NCBI RefSeq assembly: GCF_007746075.1
Contig: NZ_CP036339.1
Location: forward strand, 5,981,786 to 6,045,785
Origin: Lacipirellula limnantheis
Lineage (GTDB): Bacteria; Planctomycetota; Planctomycetia; Pirellulales; Lacipirellulaceae
Direction: 5' to 3'
DNA length: 64,000 nt
Positions 1 through 7,849 of this stretch are shown here, piece after piece. A model generated the notes under the pieces. The model was not told the origin of the DNA, searched no databases, and was given only the letters and a program-made list of their open reading frames with translations. A program made the position numbers and the translations under genes. Positions within the stretch are counted from its first letter, which is position 1, and every line of letters starts with the position of its first letter.

Positions 1-1
1 G

Positions 2-133
2 TCGGAGCAGGTTGGATGCTTTTTGAGAACGCATAGTCTGGACATGTCGGCATTGCGGCAAGCCGTCGGGCAAGACGATTCTGCGGAATACTTCGTTAGA
101 GAAAGCTGCCGCAGCGGTACGGTTCGTCCATAA
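2..133 (+). CDS. C-terminal end of a DUF4405-type membrane cytochrome protein (5' truncated by window)
   Basis: The reading frame is open from the window edge and ends at TAA 131-133, giving 43 residues. It starts SEQVGCFLRTHSLDMSALRQ and closely matches the last 30 residues of the DUF4405 protein at 13916-14593 (SEQVGRLMRAHGMEMSKLRQ), including the following QAVGQDDS against QAIGQDES. It is therefore a second copy of the same soluble tail, which presumably follows a membrane cytochrome-b-like domain lying outside the window. It ends about 0.5 kb before a heptaheme cytochrome c on the other strand, so a redox role is plausible but inferred. The last 15 residues have no counterpart in the other copy. 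Confidence 0.7.
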   Translation, partial: SEQVGCFLRTHSLDMSALRQAVGQDDSAEYFVRESCRSGTVRP

Positions 134-308
134 TTGTGCGAGTTCGCAAGGTAGCCGCGGCTCAGCCTGCCTGAACGGGCCGTGAACTCCGTAAGTAGTG
201 GCTGCATTGATTGACGATCCAATCGCGGTCTGCCATATGCGGTTGATTCAACGGTAATTCAATTCAAAAAGTTGCTCGCGCTGGGACGAAGGTTCCGGGA
301 AGCTTGCC

Positions 309-512
309 ATGCCCGCACTACCAACTATGGAGGAGTACCGTCAGGCAATGCGAACGCAGGTTTATTCGCGCTGCCCTGACCGCCCGCGGGATGGTCCGCC
401 CTACTTACTGCCCGGTAAGCAGGGCGGCGTCGAATTGCATCTGGAGCGGCTTGTGGACGTGGTTCATGCCAACGCCGTGCGGCAGGTCTATGCGTACACT
501 GTCGGATTTTAA
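309..512 (+). CDS. small hypothetical protein, probably a shortened member of a small Cys-rich family
   Basis: This 67-residue frame begins MPALPTMEEY and contains CPDRPRDGPPYLLPGKQGG followed by a helix-like stretch, VELHLERLVDVVHA. The pattern resembles small planctomycete proteins of about 90 residues that, from memory, carry a DRPxxGPP motif and end in a C-x-x-C-like tail. Here a TAA at 510-512 closes the frame, and the next in-frame codons read LTICTD, like the start of that missing tail. The gene may therefore be nonsense-truncated. No clear ribosome binding site is visible. Function is unknown, and a chance ORF cannot be excluded. Confidence 0.4.
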   Translation: MPALPTMEEYRQAMRTQVYSRCPDRPRDGPPYLLPGKQGGVELHLERLVDVVHANAVRQVYAYTVGF

Positions 513-590
513 CTCACGATTTGTACTGACCTTCCGAACCGGCTCTACGTCAAGGGAGGTTCTCGTCTTGGTCTTGGGATTGGCTAAGCT

Positions 591-1946
591 CTAGTCGCCT
601 CGATGGTGCTCGAACTGCGGGCTCGGCGGCGTCGTGTGGCACACGGTGCATTTGTTGATCACGCCGGCGTGCCCCTGATGTTCGATGGCTTGAATGTTGT
701 CCTGGAACGTCAGGGCCGGCCCAATGGCGTGCGGGCTGCCGTGGCAGGCCGCACAATGTACGTTGCCGTGACCGTGCGATTCTTTAAATAGCTTGCCCGG
801 CTCCTCAAAGTCGAATTCCGGCTGGCGAGCTTGGTGACAGCCCGCACAAGTCGGTTCGTCGACCCACGGCGTTCGCGTCGGATTGCCGACGGCCGCCATG
901 TCTCCATGGCATTGGATGCAATAAATCCCTTTGGCAAAGTGGACGTCACGTTGACAATTCGTCTGGAACCCAGGGTGGCATGCATAGCAAGCGTTCGTCA
1001 CCCCCATCGCCGCGAGCGGCTGCATGCGGTTGGCATGCGAACTGTGCATCGCGTGCGACATCGTGGAAATGCCAACGACGCCTGGCGTTCCCAACGCGGG
1101 GTCGGCGTGGCACGACGCGCACAACACCGGGCCGTTGCCGAGGAGGCTTGTGTTGTGCTTCAGATCATGCTTGCGCAGGATGTCGGCATCGACCATCGGC
1201 CCAGGCATGCCCGGGGCATGGCAGACGTTGCAGCTGATTTCCCACGAAACGGGAACCACAGGGCGAGTCGTCGCCACGACGTTTCCTTGCGAAACGACCT
1301 CTACTTTGGCAAGGTTGTAGGGACTCAAAAAGCCTCGATCGTCGATGGGCGTCACGGGAATTCCCGTTGCGGCCCAGTCGTTGGCGCCGGTCGGCGCCAT
1401 GGAGCCCGACAACCCGTGGCCCGTCAGGCCGACGTCCGGCGGCAATATCACACCGAAAAGTTGCGGCGCAAACTGCCAGAAGTTCGTCTTCTGGACCGAC
1501 GACGTATTGTTTGGAATCGAGTAGTTGACGGTCACCCCGCTCGTGACGATCCGCGGCTCGCGACCCCGCCGAATGACCTGCGCGTGAAGCGAGTTGAAGG
1601 GTGGCAGGATACACAGCTGCGAAAAATCCTGGTTCATGCAATGCATGCCAAGATCGTTAAACCCCAACACGACGTATGCGTCATTCGTCGGCTGTTGCTT
1701 CTGCTGCGTGGGACGCTTCACAGGACGCGACGGCGGTTGGATTTGGGCCGCTCGTGGCTCAGACTGTTGCAGTTGGGCAGCACGCGGCGCCGTCGAAATG
1801 GCGTCGCTGCCGCGAGGCGTCGCGGAATAGCCGCCCGGGAGGAAAAACTGTAGGCTCGCCGCGCACGCCGCAAAGGCCCCTACCTTGAGGGCCAATCTTC
1901 GATCCGCGGACTGAGAAGATTCTTGCCGTTGTCGAACTCGTCCCAT
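591..1946 (-). CDS. heptaheme c-type cytochrome, exported
   Basis: The product is a 451-residue multiheme cytochrome with seven CxxCH sites, counted from ATG 1946: CNVCH 239-243, CASCH 276-280, CYACH 320-324, CIQCH 343-347, CAGCH 367-371, CAACH 398-402 and CTVCH 433-437. Residues about 18-42 form a basic-then-hydrophobic export signal, followed by a Gln/Pro-rich linker. An N-terminal domain with DLGMHCMNQDFS (about residues 98-109) precedes the heme region. c-type hemes are attached in the periplasm, so it should act there in electron transfer; its partner is unknown. The frame can be extended to a TTG at 1970 with GAGG upstream, so the start is uncertain. It is divergent from its neighbours. 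Confidence 0.85.
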   Translation of the reverse strand: MGRVRQRQESSQSADRRLALKVGAFAACAASLQFFLPGGYSATPRGSDAISTAPRAAQLQQSEPRAAQIQPPSRPVKRPTQQKQQPTNDAYVVLGFNDLGMHCMNQDFSQLCILPPFNSLHAQVIRRGREPRIVTSGVTVNYSIPNNTSSVQKTNFWQFAPQLFGVILPPDVGLTGHGLSGSMAPTGANDWAATGIPVTPIDDRGFLSPYNLAKVEVVSQGNVVATTRPVVPVSWEISCNVCHAPGMPGPMVDADILRKHDLKHNTSLLGNGPVLCASCHADPALGTPGVVGISTMSHAMHSSHANRMQPLAAMGVTNACYACHPGFQTNCQRDVHFAKGIYCIQCHGDMAAVGNPTRTPWVDEPTCAGCHQARQPEFDFEEPGKLFKESHGHGNVHCAACHGSPHAIGPALTFQDNIQAIEHQGHAGVINKCTVCHTTPPSPQFEHHRGD

Positions 1947-2655
1947 GTGATTACTCGCACGACGGGTCAAGTCGCCTCAACGATCAATGGAAGCAAGTCC
2001 ACGCTCCTCACTCACGACGCGGCGATTTGACGATGATTAGTTGCCGAAAAGTGTGACCGTTGCCGACTTCGTTGTGATCGAGCCAACGAAGGCTGCGCCG
2101 ACATGGTAACGCCCAGCGACTTGGATCATACGCAAGCGCCGCGTCAGCTTATAAAGAGGAGTCAAATAGGTGCCTCAAGTACGCCATCGAATTGCATTTT
2201 CTTTGCACTTTTTTGTGCGTGTAAACGAATTCGCGTGCCGCTGCGCGTGGCGTTGCGTGGCCGCCCAGAAAGTGTGCCACTATGGCGCGCTTGTGGCGGT
2301 GGTTGAAAACGTATTCCGCACATCTCGACGCCCATTGATGACGCAGTGGATGATTTGGCAGGCGGAGATCTACTCGCGACATGCATCGCGGGTTGAATGG
2401 ACTCGGGGTCTAAACCGTCCGCGGCCCCAGTGCGCGGCGGATCAGTATTTGCCGGCGATCGACCCCATGACGCGTGTCGATATGGCGGATGCTCGTTCCC
2501 GTTTCGGCTCTATCCATAGTGACACTGCGCCGATGCGGACACCGAAACCACAGGATCGATCGACCGCTTCCGCCGCGCCGCAGTGATAGGCTTGCCGTCG
2601 CCGCTCTTCACACCGAGTTTTTTCGCCGCCATCTGTTCGCGGAGGGGGAGTTAAC
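1947..2655. other. intergenic, no supported gene
   Basis: About 700 bases hold only overlapping short frames without recognisable motifs. The GGAGGGGGAG at about 2640-2650 belongs to the next gene. I see no tRNA, repeat array or clear terminator. Confidence 0.5.
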
Positions 2656-3486
2656 ATGAAAGCACGAAACTTGCGCCAACAGCGACTCGCGACGACGAAG
2701 CTTCGCTTGGCATGCGTTCTCGCGGCGGGCGCGGCGATGTCTATGTGCTGCAATTGCGCTGAAGCGGCGATCCACTACTACGTGGGTTATATTGAAGTCG
2801 CACTGGGTTCTGAGCAACCGATCAACGTCAATTTCGAGGGGGATGGTTACGATGACATTGTCCTGCAAAACGATGTCGCCAACGGGAACGTGTTTCAATC
2901 GCTCTACATCCCCTACTCGCCAGGCAAAGTAGCTGGATTCAGCGCCGGCGACGACTACATCTCAGATTTACCCCGCGGCGCCGCCGTCAACGCGACGACA
3001 ATCGGCTCACTGTGGCAGGGAACACTGGCGCACGGGGCGCTCGCGCCCGCGTCACAATTCAACGATGTCACTGACGCGTTCATCGGATTTGCGTTTCCGA
3101 TCGGTCCGACCAATCTCTACTATGGATGGCTCCGCCTCGACGTCGACAATGCCGCCGGCACGATGCTGCTGAAAGATTGGGCGTACGAGGATCAGCTTGG
3201 CGTTGGCATCGCGACCGGAGATGTAGGAATCGGCCCCATTGCCGGCGACTTCGACGGCAATCTGCGCGTTGACGGGGCGGACTTTCTCAGGTGGCAGCGC
3301 GGACTAGGGACGACCTATTCGACCTTCGACCTGTTCGACTGGAAACGGAACTACGGCGGGGGCCTGGGGTTGATGCCAACAGTTAGCGCCGTCCCCGAGC
3401 CCGCAGCGTTCGGACTCGCCGCCGCCGGCGCAATCGCAATGATGTACAAGGACCGCAACGCAGCTAAGCCCGCGCGACAAGAATAA
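2656..3486 (+). CDS. secreted protein with dockerin-like repeat and VPEP (PEP-CTERM-like) tail
   Basis: The 276-residue protein starts after a strong ribosome binding site (GGAGGGGGAG, 7 bases before ATG). Residues about 17-38 form a signal peptide. The middle (about 39-190) is a beta-rich secreted domain without a known motif. Residues 197-218 hold one dockerin-like calcium-binding half (DFDGNLRVDGADFLRWQ), and the second half (FDLFDWKRNYGG) is degenerate. The tail from residue 246 is VPEP, a hydrophobic stretch and then basic residues, the layout of exosortase-dependent sorting signals in planctomycetes. It should be processed at the membrane and displayed or released. The same dockerin-like element recurs in the proteins at 15582-17834 and 39751-42951. 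The substrate is unknown. Confidence 0.85.
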   Translation: MKARNLRQQRLATTKLRLACVLAAGAAMSMCCNCAEAAIHYYVGYIEVALGSEQPINVNFEGDGYDDIVLQNDVANGNVFQSLYIPYSPGKVAGFSAGDDYISDLPRGAAVNATTIGSLWQGTLAHGALAPASQFNDVTDAFIGFAFPIGPTNLYYGWLRLDVDNAAGTMLLKDWAYEDQLGVGIATGDVGIGPIAGDFDGNLRVDGADFLRWQRGLGTTYSTFDLFDWKRNYGGGLGLMPTVSAVPEPAAFGLAAAGAIAMMYKDRNAAKPARQE

Positions 3487-3751
3487 CTCGCCAATCACAA
3501 ATGAACCGAATTGCAGCCCTTCAATGAGCCTGCATTCGACCGCTAGGCGGCCCCCACCGGCTGCCAGATGCGGGGCTGGCTTGCGAGGCATCACATTCGG
3601 TGATTTGGGCGCCGATTTGCCCCTGCGAAATTGCGCCGTGATGCAGTACCAGACCCGCCTGTCGCCCACACTGCGAAATTGCCGACCAGCGGCGAGGGTA
3701 ACGAGGCGCCAGCGTCGTGCTCCGTTGCAGGGAAAATCGGCGAATAAGTTA

Positions 3752-3779
3752 TTGACGTATCGGAAACTGTCGATATATT
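3752..3779 (+). promoter_or_regulatory. predicted sigma-70-type promoter of the arsR-type gene
   Basis: TTGACG (3752-3757) and TATATT (3774-3779) are separated by 16 bases and lie 27 bases before the ATG at 3807. An inverted repeat fills the spacer. Confidence 0.6.
3758..3775. promoter_or_regulatory. operator 1: TATCG-N8-CGATA inverted repeat
   Basis: A perfect 5+5 inverted repeat (TATCG, 8-base spacer, CGATA) sits between the -35 and -10 elements of the regulator promoter, as expected for autorepression by an ArsR-family dimer. The same arrangement recurs at 4145-4162. Confidence 0.65.
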
Positions 3780-3806
3780 TGAGTGTAGCAGGGAGAACGA
3801 AAGCAT

Positions 3807-4124
3807 ATGGCCGTGAAGTTGCGACTAACCGAATTAGAGGCGTTGGCCCAAGCGGCGGAATGCCTCCGCACACTGGCTCACCCGCACCGCTTACGGATGG
3901 TACAGATGTTGCTTCAGGGAAGGTATGCCGTCGGCGAGTTGGCTGCGGCGTGCAAGTTGCCGACTCCCATGGCTTCTGAGCATTTGCGGCTAATGCAACG
4001 CTGCGGCTTTCTTACCAGTGAAAAGGAGGGACGGAAGGTGTACTACCGGGTTGCGGAGCCTCATTTGAAGAGCATTCTCAAGTGCATTGAGGATCGCTTT
4101 GGGGTCACCCCCGCAAGCAGGTAG
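3807..4124 (+). CDS. ArsR/SmtB-family repressor, probable persulfide or thiol sensor
   Basis: The 105-residue protein is a single winged helix-turn-helix of normal ArsR length (LRTLAHPHRLRMVQML, then the recognition helix PTPMASEHLRLMQ). It has four cysteines: C19 (first helix), C49 (before the recognition helix), C66 and C93 (last helix). C19 and C93 could approach each other across the dimer. This is not the BigR/SqrR pair: the residue aligned with the first BigR cysteine is Gln33. Because it heads a run of rhodanese, persulfide dioxygenase and SQR genes, I infer that it represses them until reactive sulfur modifies its cysteines. Metal sensing remains possible. Matching operators precede this gene and the next. 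Confidence 0.85.
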   Translation: MAVKLRLTELEALAQAAECLRTLAHPHRLRMVQMLLQGRYAVGELAAACKLPTPMASEHLRLMQRCGFLTSEKEGRKVYYRVAEPHLKSILKCIEDRFGVTPASR

Positions 4125-4144
4125 TTCTTTCTTTTCCCCTAATA

Positions 4145-4162
4145 TATCGTAATATTCCGATG
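4145..4162. promoter_or_regulatory. operator 2: TATCG-N8-CGATG inverted repeat
   Basis: This copy has the same half-sites and the same 8-base spacer as operator 1, with one mismatch in the right arm. It lies 42-59 bases before the rhodanese gene start, in an AT-rich stretch that probably holds that promoter. The repressor should therefore control both itself and the downstream genes. Confidence 0.6.
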
Positions 4163-4203
4163 TTTCTAATAATCGTGAGCGCGATCGTGCCAAGGAGCAA
4201 GCC

Positions 4204-4812
4204 ATGAGCGTCTCGACCATTACCCCCCGGCAGCTGCATGACATCGTGCAAACCGGCGCGGACGTTGAGTTGATCGATGTCCGCACCCCTGTCGAGTTTC
4301 AAGAGGTGCATGTGAGCTTTGCCCGCAACGTGCCGCTGGAACAGTTAGGGTCAGCGACGTCTGCGGCGGGTCGGAGCGGCGCTGCCCAGCCGTTGTACGT
4401 CATCTGCCGGTCGGGCGGTCGCGGCAAGCAGGCCTGCGAGAAGCTACTCGCAGCAGGCTACGCGAACGTGGTCAACGTCGAGGGGGGAACGCAAGCTTGG
4501 GACCAGGCTGCGCTGCCGGTGGTGCGGGGCAAGAAGGCGATCTCGCTTGAGCGACAGGTACGCATCGCCGCTGGGCTGTTGGTCGTTACGGGAGCCGCCC
4601 TCGGCTATTTCGTGAGTCCCGCCTGGATCGGACTGGCTGCGTTCGTGGGCGCCGGGCTGACGTTTGCAGGCATCACCGATACCTGCGGCATGGGGATGGT
4701 GCTAGCGCGCATGCCGTGGAATCAGGTCGCCGACGCATCGGGCCCGCGGCCCGAAACCTCGGCAGCGTCCGCGAACCACGCGAAGCAAGTTTCATCGAGT
4801 TGCCAAGTCTAG
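4204..4812 (+). CDS. membrane-anchored rhodanese (YgaP-like, rhodanese + DUF2892)
   Basis: The 202-residue protein has a rhodanese domain (residues 1-112) with active-site loop CRSGGR (C68), and then a two-helix membrane region (about 117-165) ending in TDTCGMGMVLARMPWNQ, the DUF2892 signature. This matches E. coli YgaP in layout, although it is longer by a hydrophilic C-terminal tail. Rhodaneses transfer sulfane sulfur through a cysteine persulfide; here this would take place at the inner face of the cytoplasmic membrane. The ATG is preceded by AAGGAG. The gene is first after operator 2. A broken copy of its last 30 residues lies at 6011-6112. Confidence 0.9.
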   Translation: MSVSTITPRQLHDIVQTGADVELIDVRTPVEFQEVHVSFARNVPLEQLGSATSAAGRSGAAQPLYVICRSGGRGKQACEKLLAAGYANVVNVEGGTQAWDQAALPVVRGKKAISLERQVRIAAGLLVVTGAALGYFVSPAWIGLAAFVGAGLTFAGITDTCGMGMVLARMPWNQVADASGPRPETSAASANHAKQVSSSCQV

Positions 4813-4851
4813 CACGTCTGTCCCATTCGCCTCCCCCCGCTCACCGACAAA

Positions 4852-5205
4852 ATGGCCATGAAGACAAATAACCGCTTCGAACTGGCAGGTCGCGCTCACG
4901 TCGGGTCGCCGGCGCGATTTCCGTTTAACCCTGCGGTCGCCCTGGCGGGCGCCGCAGCGGGCGCATTGCTGGGCGGGGTCGTCACATTCTTCGTCACCGC
5001 GATGCTTGGCGTGGAGTGGGCGTCGCGACTGGCGATGAATCCCCATGTTGCGTTCAGCTGCGGAATTCTGGGCGCTTGGCTCGCCGCCTCGTTTGTGCTG
5101 GACGATGGGGACAAGGCAGTCGCGACCACGCCGTTGTCAATTGTCGCGGGCGCCCTCGTCGCGCGGCCACTCAATCCCGTCGCGGCGCCGCGGGTCGCAG
5201 CCTAA
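4852..5205 (+). CDS. small two-helix membrane protein of unknown function
   Basis: The 117-residue protein has two hydrophobic segments (about 25-50 and 60-80) rich in Ala and Gly, followed by a weaker third one near 93-104. No catalytic motif or conserved cysteine is visible. It lies 39 bases after the rhodanese gene and 51 before the peroxiredoxin gene on the same strand, so it is probably co-transcribed. A second in-frame ATG at 4858 is an equally possible start. I do not recognise the family. Confidence 0.6.
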   Translation: MAMKTNNRFELAGRAHVGSPARFPFNPAVALAGAAAGALLGGVVTFFVTAMLGVEWASRLAMNPHVAFSCGILGAWLAASFVLDDGDKAVATTPLSIVAGALVARPLNPVAAPRVAA

Positions 5206-5256
5206 CGCTTCACGAAACACAAGAGAACGTCCGCGTTCAAACAAAGGAACACAACG

Positions 5257-6000
5257 ATGTGCGAACAGAAGCATCAACGCGAGTCAATCGTGACGGGCCA
5301 ATCGCTGGCGGAGCGACCAGCGAATGAGCCTGCCATCACGACTGCTGCCGCCGCCCCGCGGCTCAACGAACTGGCGCCCGACTTTCGAGCACTTACGACG
5401 CACGGCCCAAATCAACTAACCGACTACCGCGGCCGGTGGCTCGTCCTGTTCTCGCATCCCTCGGATTTTACTCCGGTTTGCACGACCGAATTCATCGCGT
5501 TCGCCAAGGCTCATCCCAGCTTTCAGGCCATCGAATGCGATTTGCTCGGCCTCTCAATCGACAGCGTGTTTTCGCACATTGCCTGGGCACGGAACATCAA
5601 GGAGAAGTTTGGCGTCGAGATTCCCTTCCCGATCATTGAAGATCTCTCGATGCGCGTCGCGCATGCCTACGGTATGGTGCAACCGGGAGCCAGCGACACG
5701 TCCGCCGTTCGCGCCGTGTTCGTGATCGACCCGGAAAGCATGCTGCGGGCGATGCTTTACTACCCCATGTCCAACGGCCGTTCCGTCGCTGAGATTCTGC
5801 GGCTCGTGCAGGCGCTGCAAACGAGCGATCGGCAAAAGGTCGCCACGCCCGAGGGGTGGACCCCCGGCGCCGAAGTGATTGTTCCGCCCCCGAAGACCAC
5901 TGCGGAAGCTGACCGGCGCGTGACGGCTGGCGATCCTGCTTGCGTGGATTGGTACTTCTGCAAGCGCGAGGCGGAAGAAGACCTATCAACCGCAAGTTGA
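5257..6000 (+). CDS. peroxiredoxin, Prx6 family
   Basis: The 247-residue protein is a thiol peroxidase. The peroxidatic cysteine is C75 in FSHPSDFTPVCTTEF. The C-terminal part has the extended Prx6 dimerisation region and ends with CVDWYFC (C229 and C235), the C-x5-C arrangement seen in archaeal Prx6-type enzymes, where it takes part in resolving the sulfenic acid. A 35-residue N-terminal extension without signal features precedes the fold. AAAGGA lies 9 bases before the ATG. Within this locus it may reduce peroxides, or hydropersulfides formed during sulfide oxidation; that role is inferred from context. The cofactor that reduces it is not evident here. Confidence 0.9.
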   Translation: MCEQKHQRESIVTGQSLAERPANEPAITTAAAAPRLNELAPDFRALTTHGPNQLTDYRGRWLVLFSHPSDFTPVCTTEFIAFAKAHPSFQAIECDLLGLSIDSVFSHIAWARNIKEKFGVEIPFPIIEDLSMRVAHAYGMVQPGASDTSAVRAVFVIDPESMLRAMLYYPMSNGRSVAEILRLVQALQTSDRQKVATPEGWTPGAEVIVPPPKTTAEADRRVTAGDPACVDWYFCKREAEEDLSTAS

Positions 6001-6010
6001 GACTCGCTCG

Positions 6011-6112
6011 TCTACGGACGCCTGCGGCATGGGAATTTTTTTTGGCCAAAGGGGCCATGGAATCAAGTTGCGGCCGTCACCGATTTGTCGAGCACCCGCT
6101 CCCGGGAGTAAC
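6011..6112 (+). pseudogene. relic of a DUF2892 (YgaP-type) C-terminus
   Basis: Read with two single-base corrections, at a run of eight T (6036-6043) and a run of four G (6051-6054), this stretch encodes STDACGMGIFLAK followed by GPWNQVAAVT and a stop TAA (6110-6112). It aligns with TDTCGMGMVLARMPWNQVAD at the end of the rhodanese at 4204-4812. No N-terminal part remains: the fragment starts directly after the peroxiredoxin stop. It looks like the residue of a second membrane rhodanese or a stand-alone DUF2892 gene that was lost from the operon. Confidence 0.6.
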
Positions 6113-6114
6113 CC

Positions 6115-7803
6115 ATGAAGATTGCAATTGTCGGCGGCGTGGCGGGCGGGGCTTCCGCGGCGGCGCGGGCTCGCCGGCTTTCGGAAGCGGCTGAGATCAT
6201 CGTGTTCGAGCGCGGACACGATCCCTCGTTCGCTAACTGCGGGCTGCCCTATTACATCGGCGGCGAAATTGCCGACCGCCAAAAACTGCTGGTGGCGCCC
6301 ATACAGATGCTGATCGACCGGCATCGGCTCGACGTTCGCACGCGACAGTCGGTCGAAGCGATCGATCGCCAGCGAAAGCGGCTCACAATCAAGAACCTTG
6401 TCGACGGCACAACTTACGAGGAGTCGTACGATAAGCTGATTCTCTCGCCAGGGGCCTCGCCATTGCGGCCGCCGATCCCGGGCATCGACTTGCCGGGCAT
6501 CTATACGTTGCGCGACATGCGCGACGCCGACCGCCTGCATGAAGTCGCATTAAAGGCGGCGCAGGTCGTGGTGGTCGGCGGCGGATTCATCGGCCTTGAA
6601 ATGGCCGAGAACCTTGTTCGTCGCGGCCTGCGGACGGCCGTGGTCGAACTCAACGATCAGGTCCTGCCGCCGTGGGACCGCGAAATGACGACGCCGATTG
6701 CTGAGCACCTCCGGTCGCAGGGCGTGGAGTTGCTATTGGGTGATTCGGCCGCAGAGTTCGTGAAACGCGGCGCGGGGCTGACGGTGAAGCTTAAGGGCGG
6801 ACGGGAACTGCCCGCCGACTTTGTGGTCTTGAGCGTCGGCGTGCGGCCGGAGAATGCCCTGGCCGTGACAGCGGGGCTGGAAATCGGCCCGCGCGGCGGG
6901 ATTCGCGTCAACGAGCACATGCAGACGAGCGATCCCGACATTTATGCGGTCGGCGACGCGGTGGAAGTGCGCGACTTTATCACTGGCGACGCCATTCAAA
7001 TCCCGCTTGCGGGACCCGCCAATCGGCAGGGTCGCATCGCTGCGGATCATCTCTTCGGCCGCCCGAGTTCCTTCCGTGGCATTCAGGGGACTGCGGTCGT
7101 CGGCGTGTTCGGCATGACGGCCGCCATGACGGGGATGAGCGAGAAGGCGCTCCAGCGGACGGCTCGCAACTACCAGAAGGTTTATCTGCATCCGACGCAC
7201 CACGCCGGCTACTATCCCGGCGCGGAGCGGATGTCGCTCAAGCTGCTGTTCGATCCGGAGAATGGCAAGCTCTTGGGCGCGCAAGCCGTGGGGGTGAGCG
7301 GCGTCGACAAACGGATCGACGTGCTGGCGATTGCTATTCAGGCCGGGATGACGGTGTTCGATTTGGAGGAAGCGGAGCTGGCCTACGCTCCCCAGTTCGG
7401 TTCGGCGAAGGACCCGATCAATATGGCGGGTTTCATCGCGGCCGCCGTCGTCCGCGGGGATGGGAAGGTCGCGCACCTAGCCGATCTCGCCGGAGCGTCC
7501 GTTTTGGACGTCCGCACGCGAACAGAATTTGAGGGCGGCCATATTCCGGGCGCCGTGAATCTGCCGCTCGATGAATTGCGCGAGCGGCTCGGCGAAGTCA
7601 ATCGAGGCCAACGGACCATTGCCTACTGTCAATCGGGCCAGCGTGGCTATCTGGCCACGCGGATTCTCGCGCAAGCCAGCTACGACGTCGCCAACCTCAG
7701 CGGCGGCTATCTGACCTATTGCCAATCGATGCGAAGCGCTGGCGGTACTGCCGAAAGTATGCAGCGAACCACATTTCCAAACCTGGAAGCAGCAATCCAT
7801 TAG
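6115..7803 (+). CDS. CoA-disulfide (persulfide) reductase with C-terminal rhodanese domain
   Basis: The 562-residue flavoprotein begins with an FAD-binding GGVAGGASAAARARR motif and has the single redox cysteine C42 in SFANCGLPYYIGG, typical of CoA-disulfide reductases. A NAD(P)H-binding VVVGGGFIGLEMAENL motif follows at about 150, then the dimerisation domain to about 450. The last 100 residues are a rhodanese domain with an active-site YCQSGQRG loop. This fusion is known as CoADR-RHD and reduces CoA disulfide or CoA persulfide with NAD(P)H. In this locus it would release sulfide or reduce protein-bound persulfide produced by SQR and rhodaneses. A GGGAG motif lies just before the start, and the gene sits between peroxiredoxin and dioxygenase genes on the same strand. 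Confidence 0.92.
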   Translation: MKIAIVGGVAGGASAAARARRLSEAAEIIVFERGHDPSFANCGLPYYIGGEIADRQKLLVAPIQMLIDRHRLDVRTRQSVEAIDRQRKRLTIKNLVDGTTYEESYDKLILSPGASPLRPPIPGIDLPGIYTLRDMRDADRLHEVALKAAQVVVVGGGFIGLEMAENLVRRGLRTAVVELNDQVLPPWDREMTTPIAEHLRSQGVELLLGDSAAEFVKRGAGLTVKLKGGRELPADFVVLSVGVRPENALAVTAGLEIGPRGGIRVNEHMQTSDPDIYAVGDAVEVRDFITGDAIQIPLAGPANRQGRIAADHLFGRPSSFRGIQGTAVVGVFGMTAAMTGMSEKALQRTARNYQKVYLHPTHHAGYYPGAERMSLKLLFDPENGKLLGAQAVGVSGVDKRIDVLAIAIQAGMTVFDLEEAELAYAPQFGSAKDPINMAGFIAAAVVRGDGKVAHLADLAGASVLDVRTRTEFEGGHIPGAVNLPLDELRERLGEVNRGQRTIAYCQSGQRGYLATRILAQASYDVANLSGGYLTYCQSMRSAGGTAESMQRTTFPNLEAAIH

Positions 7804-7849
7804 ACCTCGGCGTCCATGCTTCATGGGACGCGTCACAAGGAGTCATTCC

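Noticed and set aside
831..1853. 340-residue plus-strand frame opposite the heptaheme cytochrome
   Set aside because: It is Arg/His-rich and without motifs, while the other strand has seven CxxCH sites; it is a mirror of that gene.
2103..2586. overlapping short frames on both strands
   Set aside because: No motif, no ribosome binding site and no agreement between frames; likely chance.
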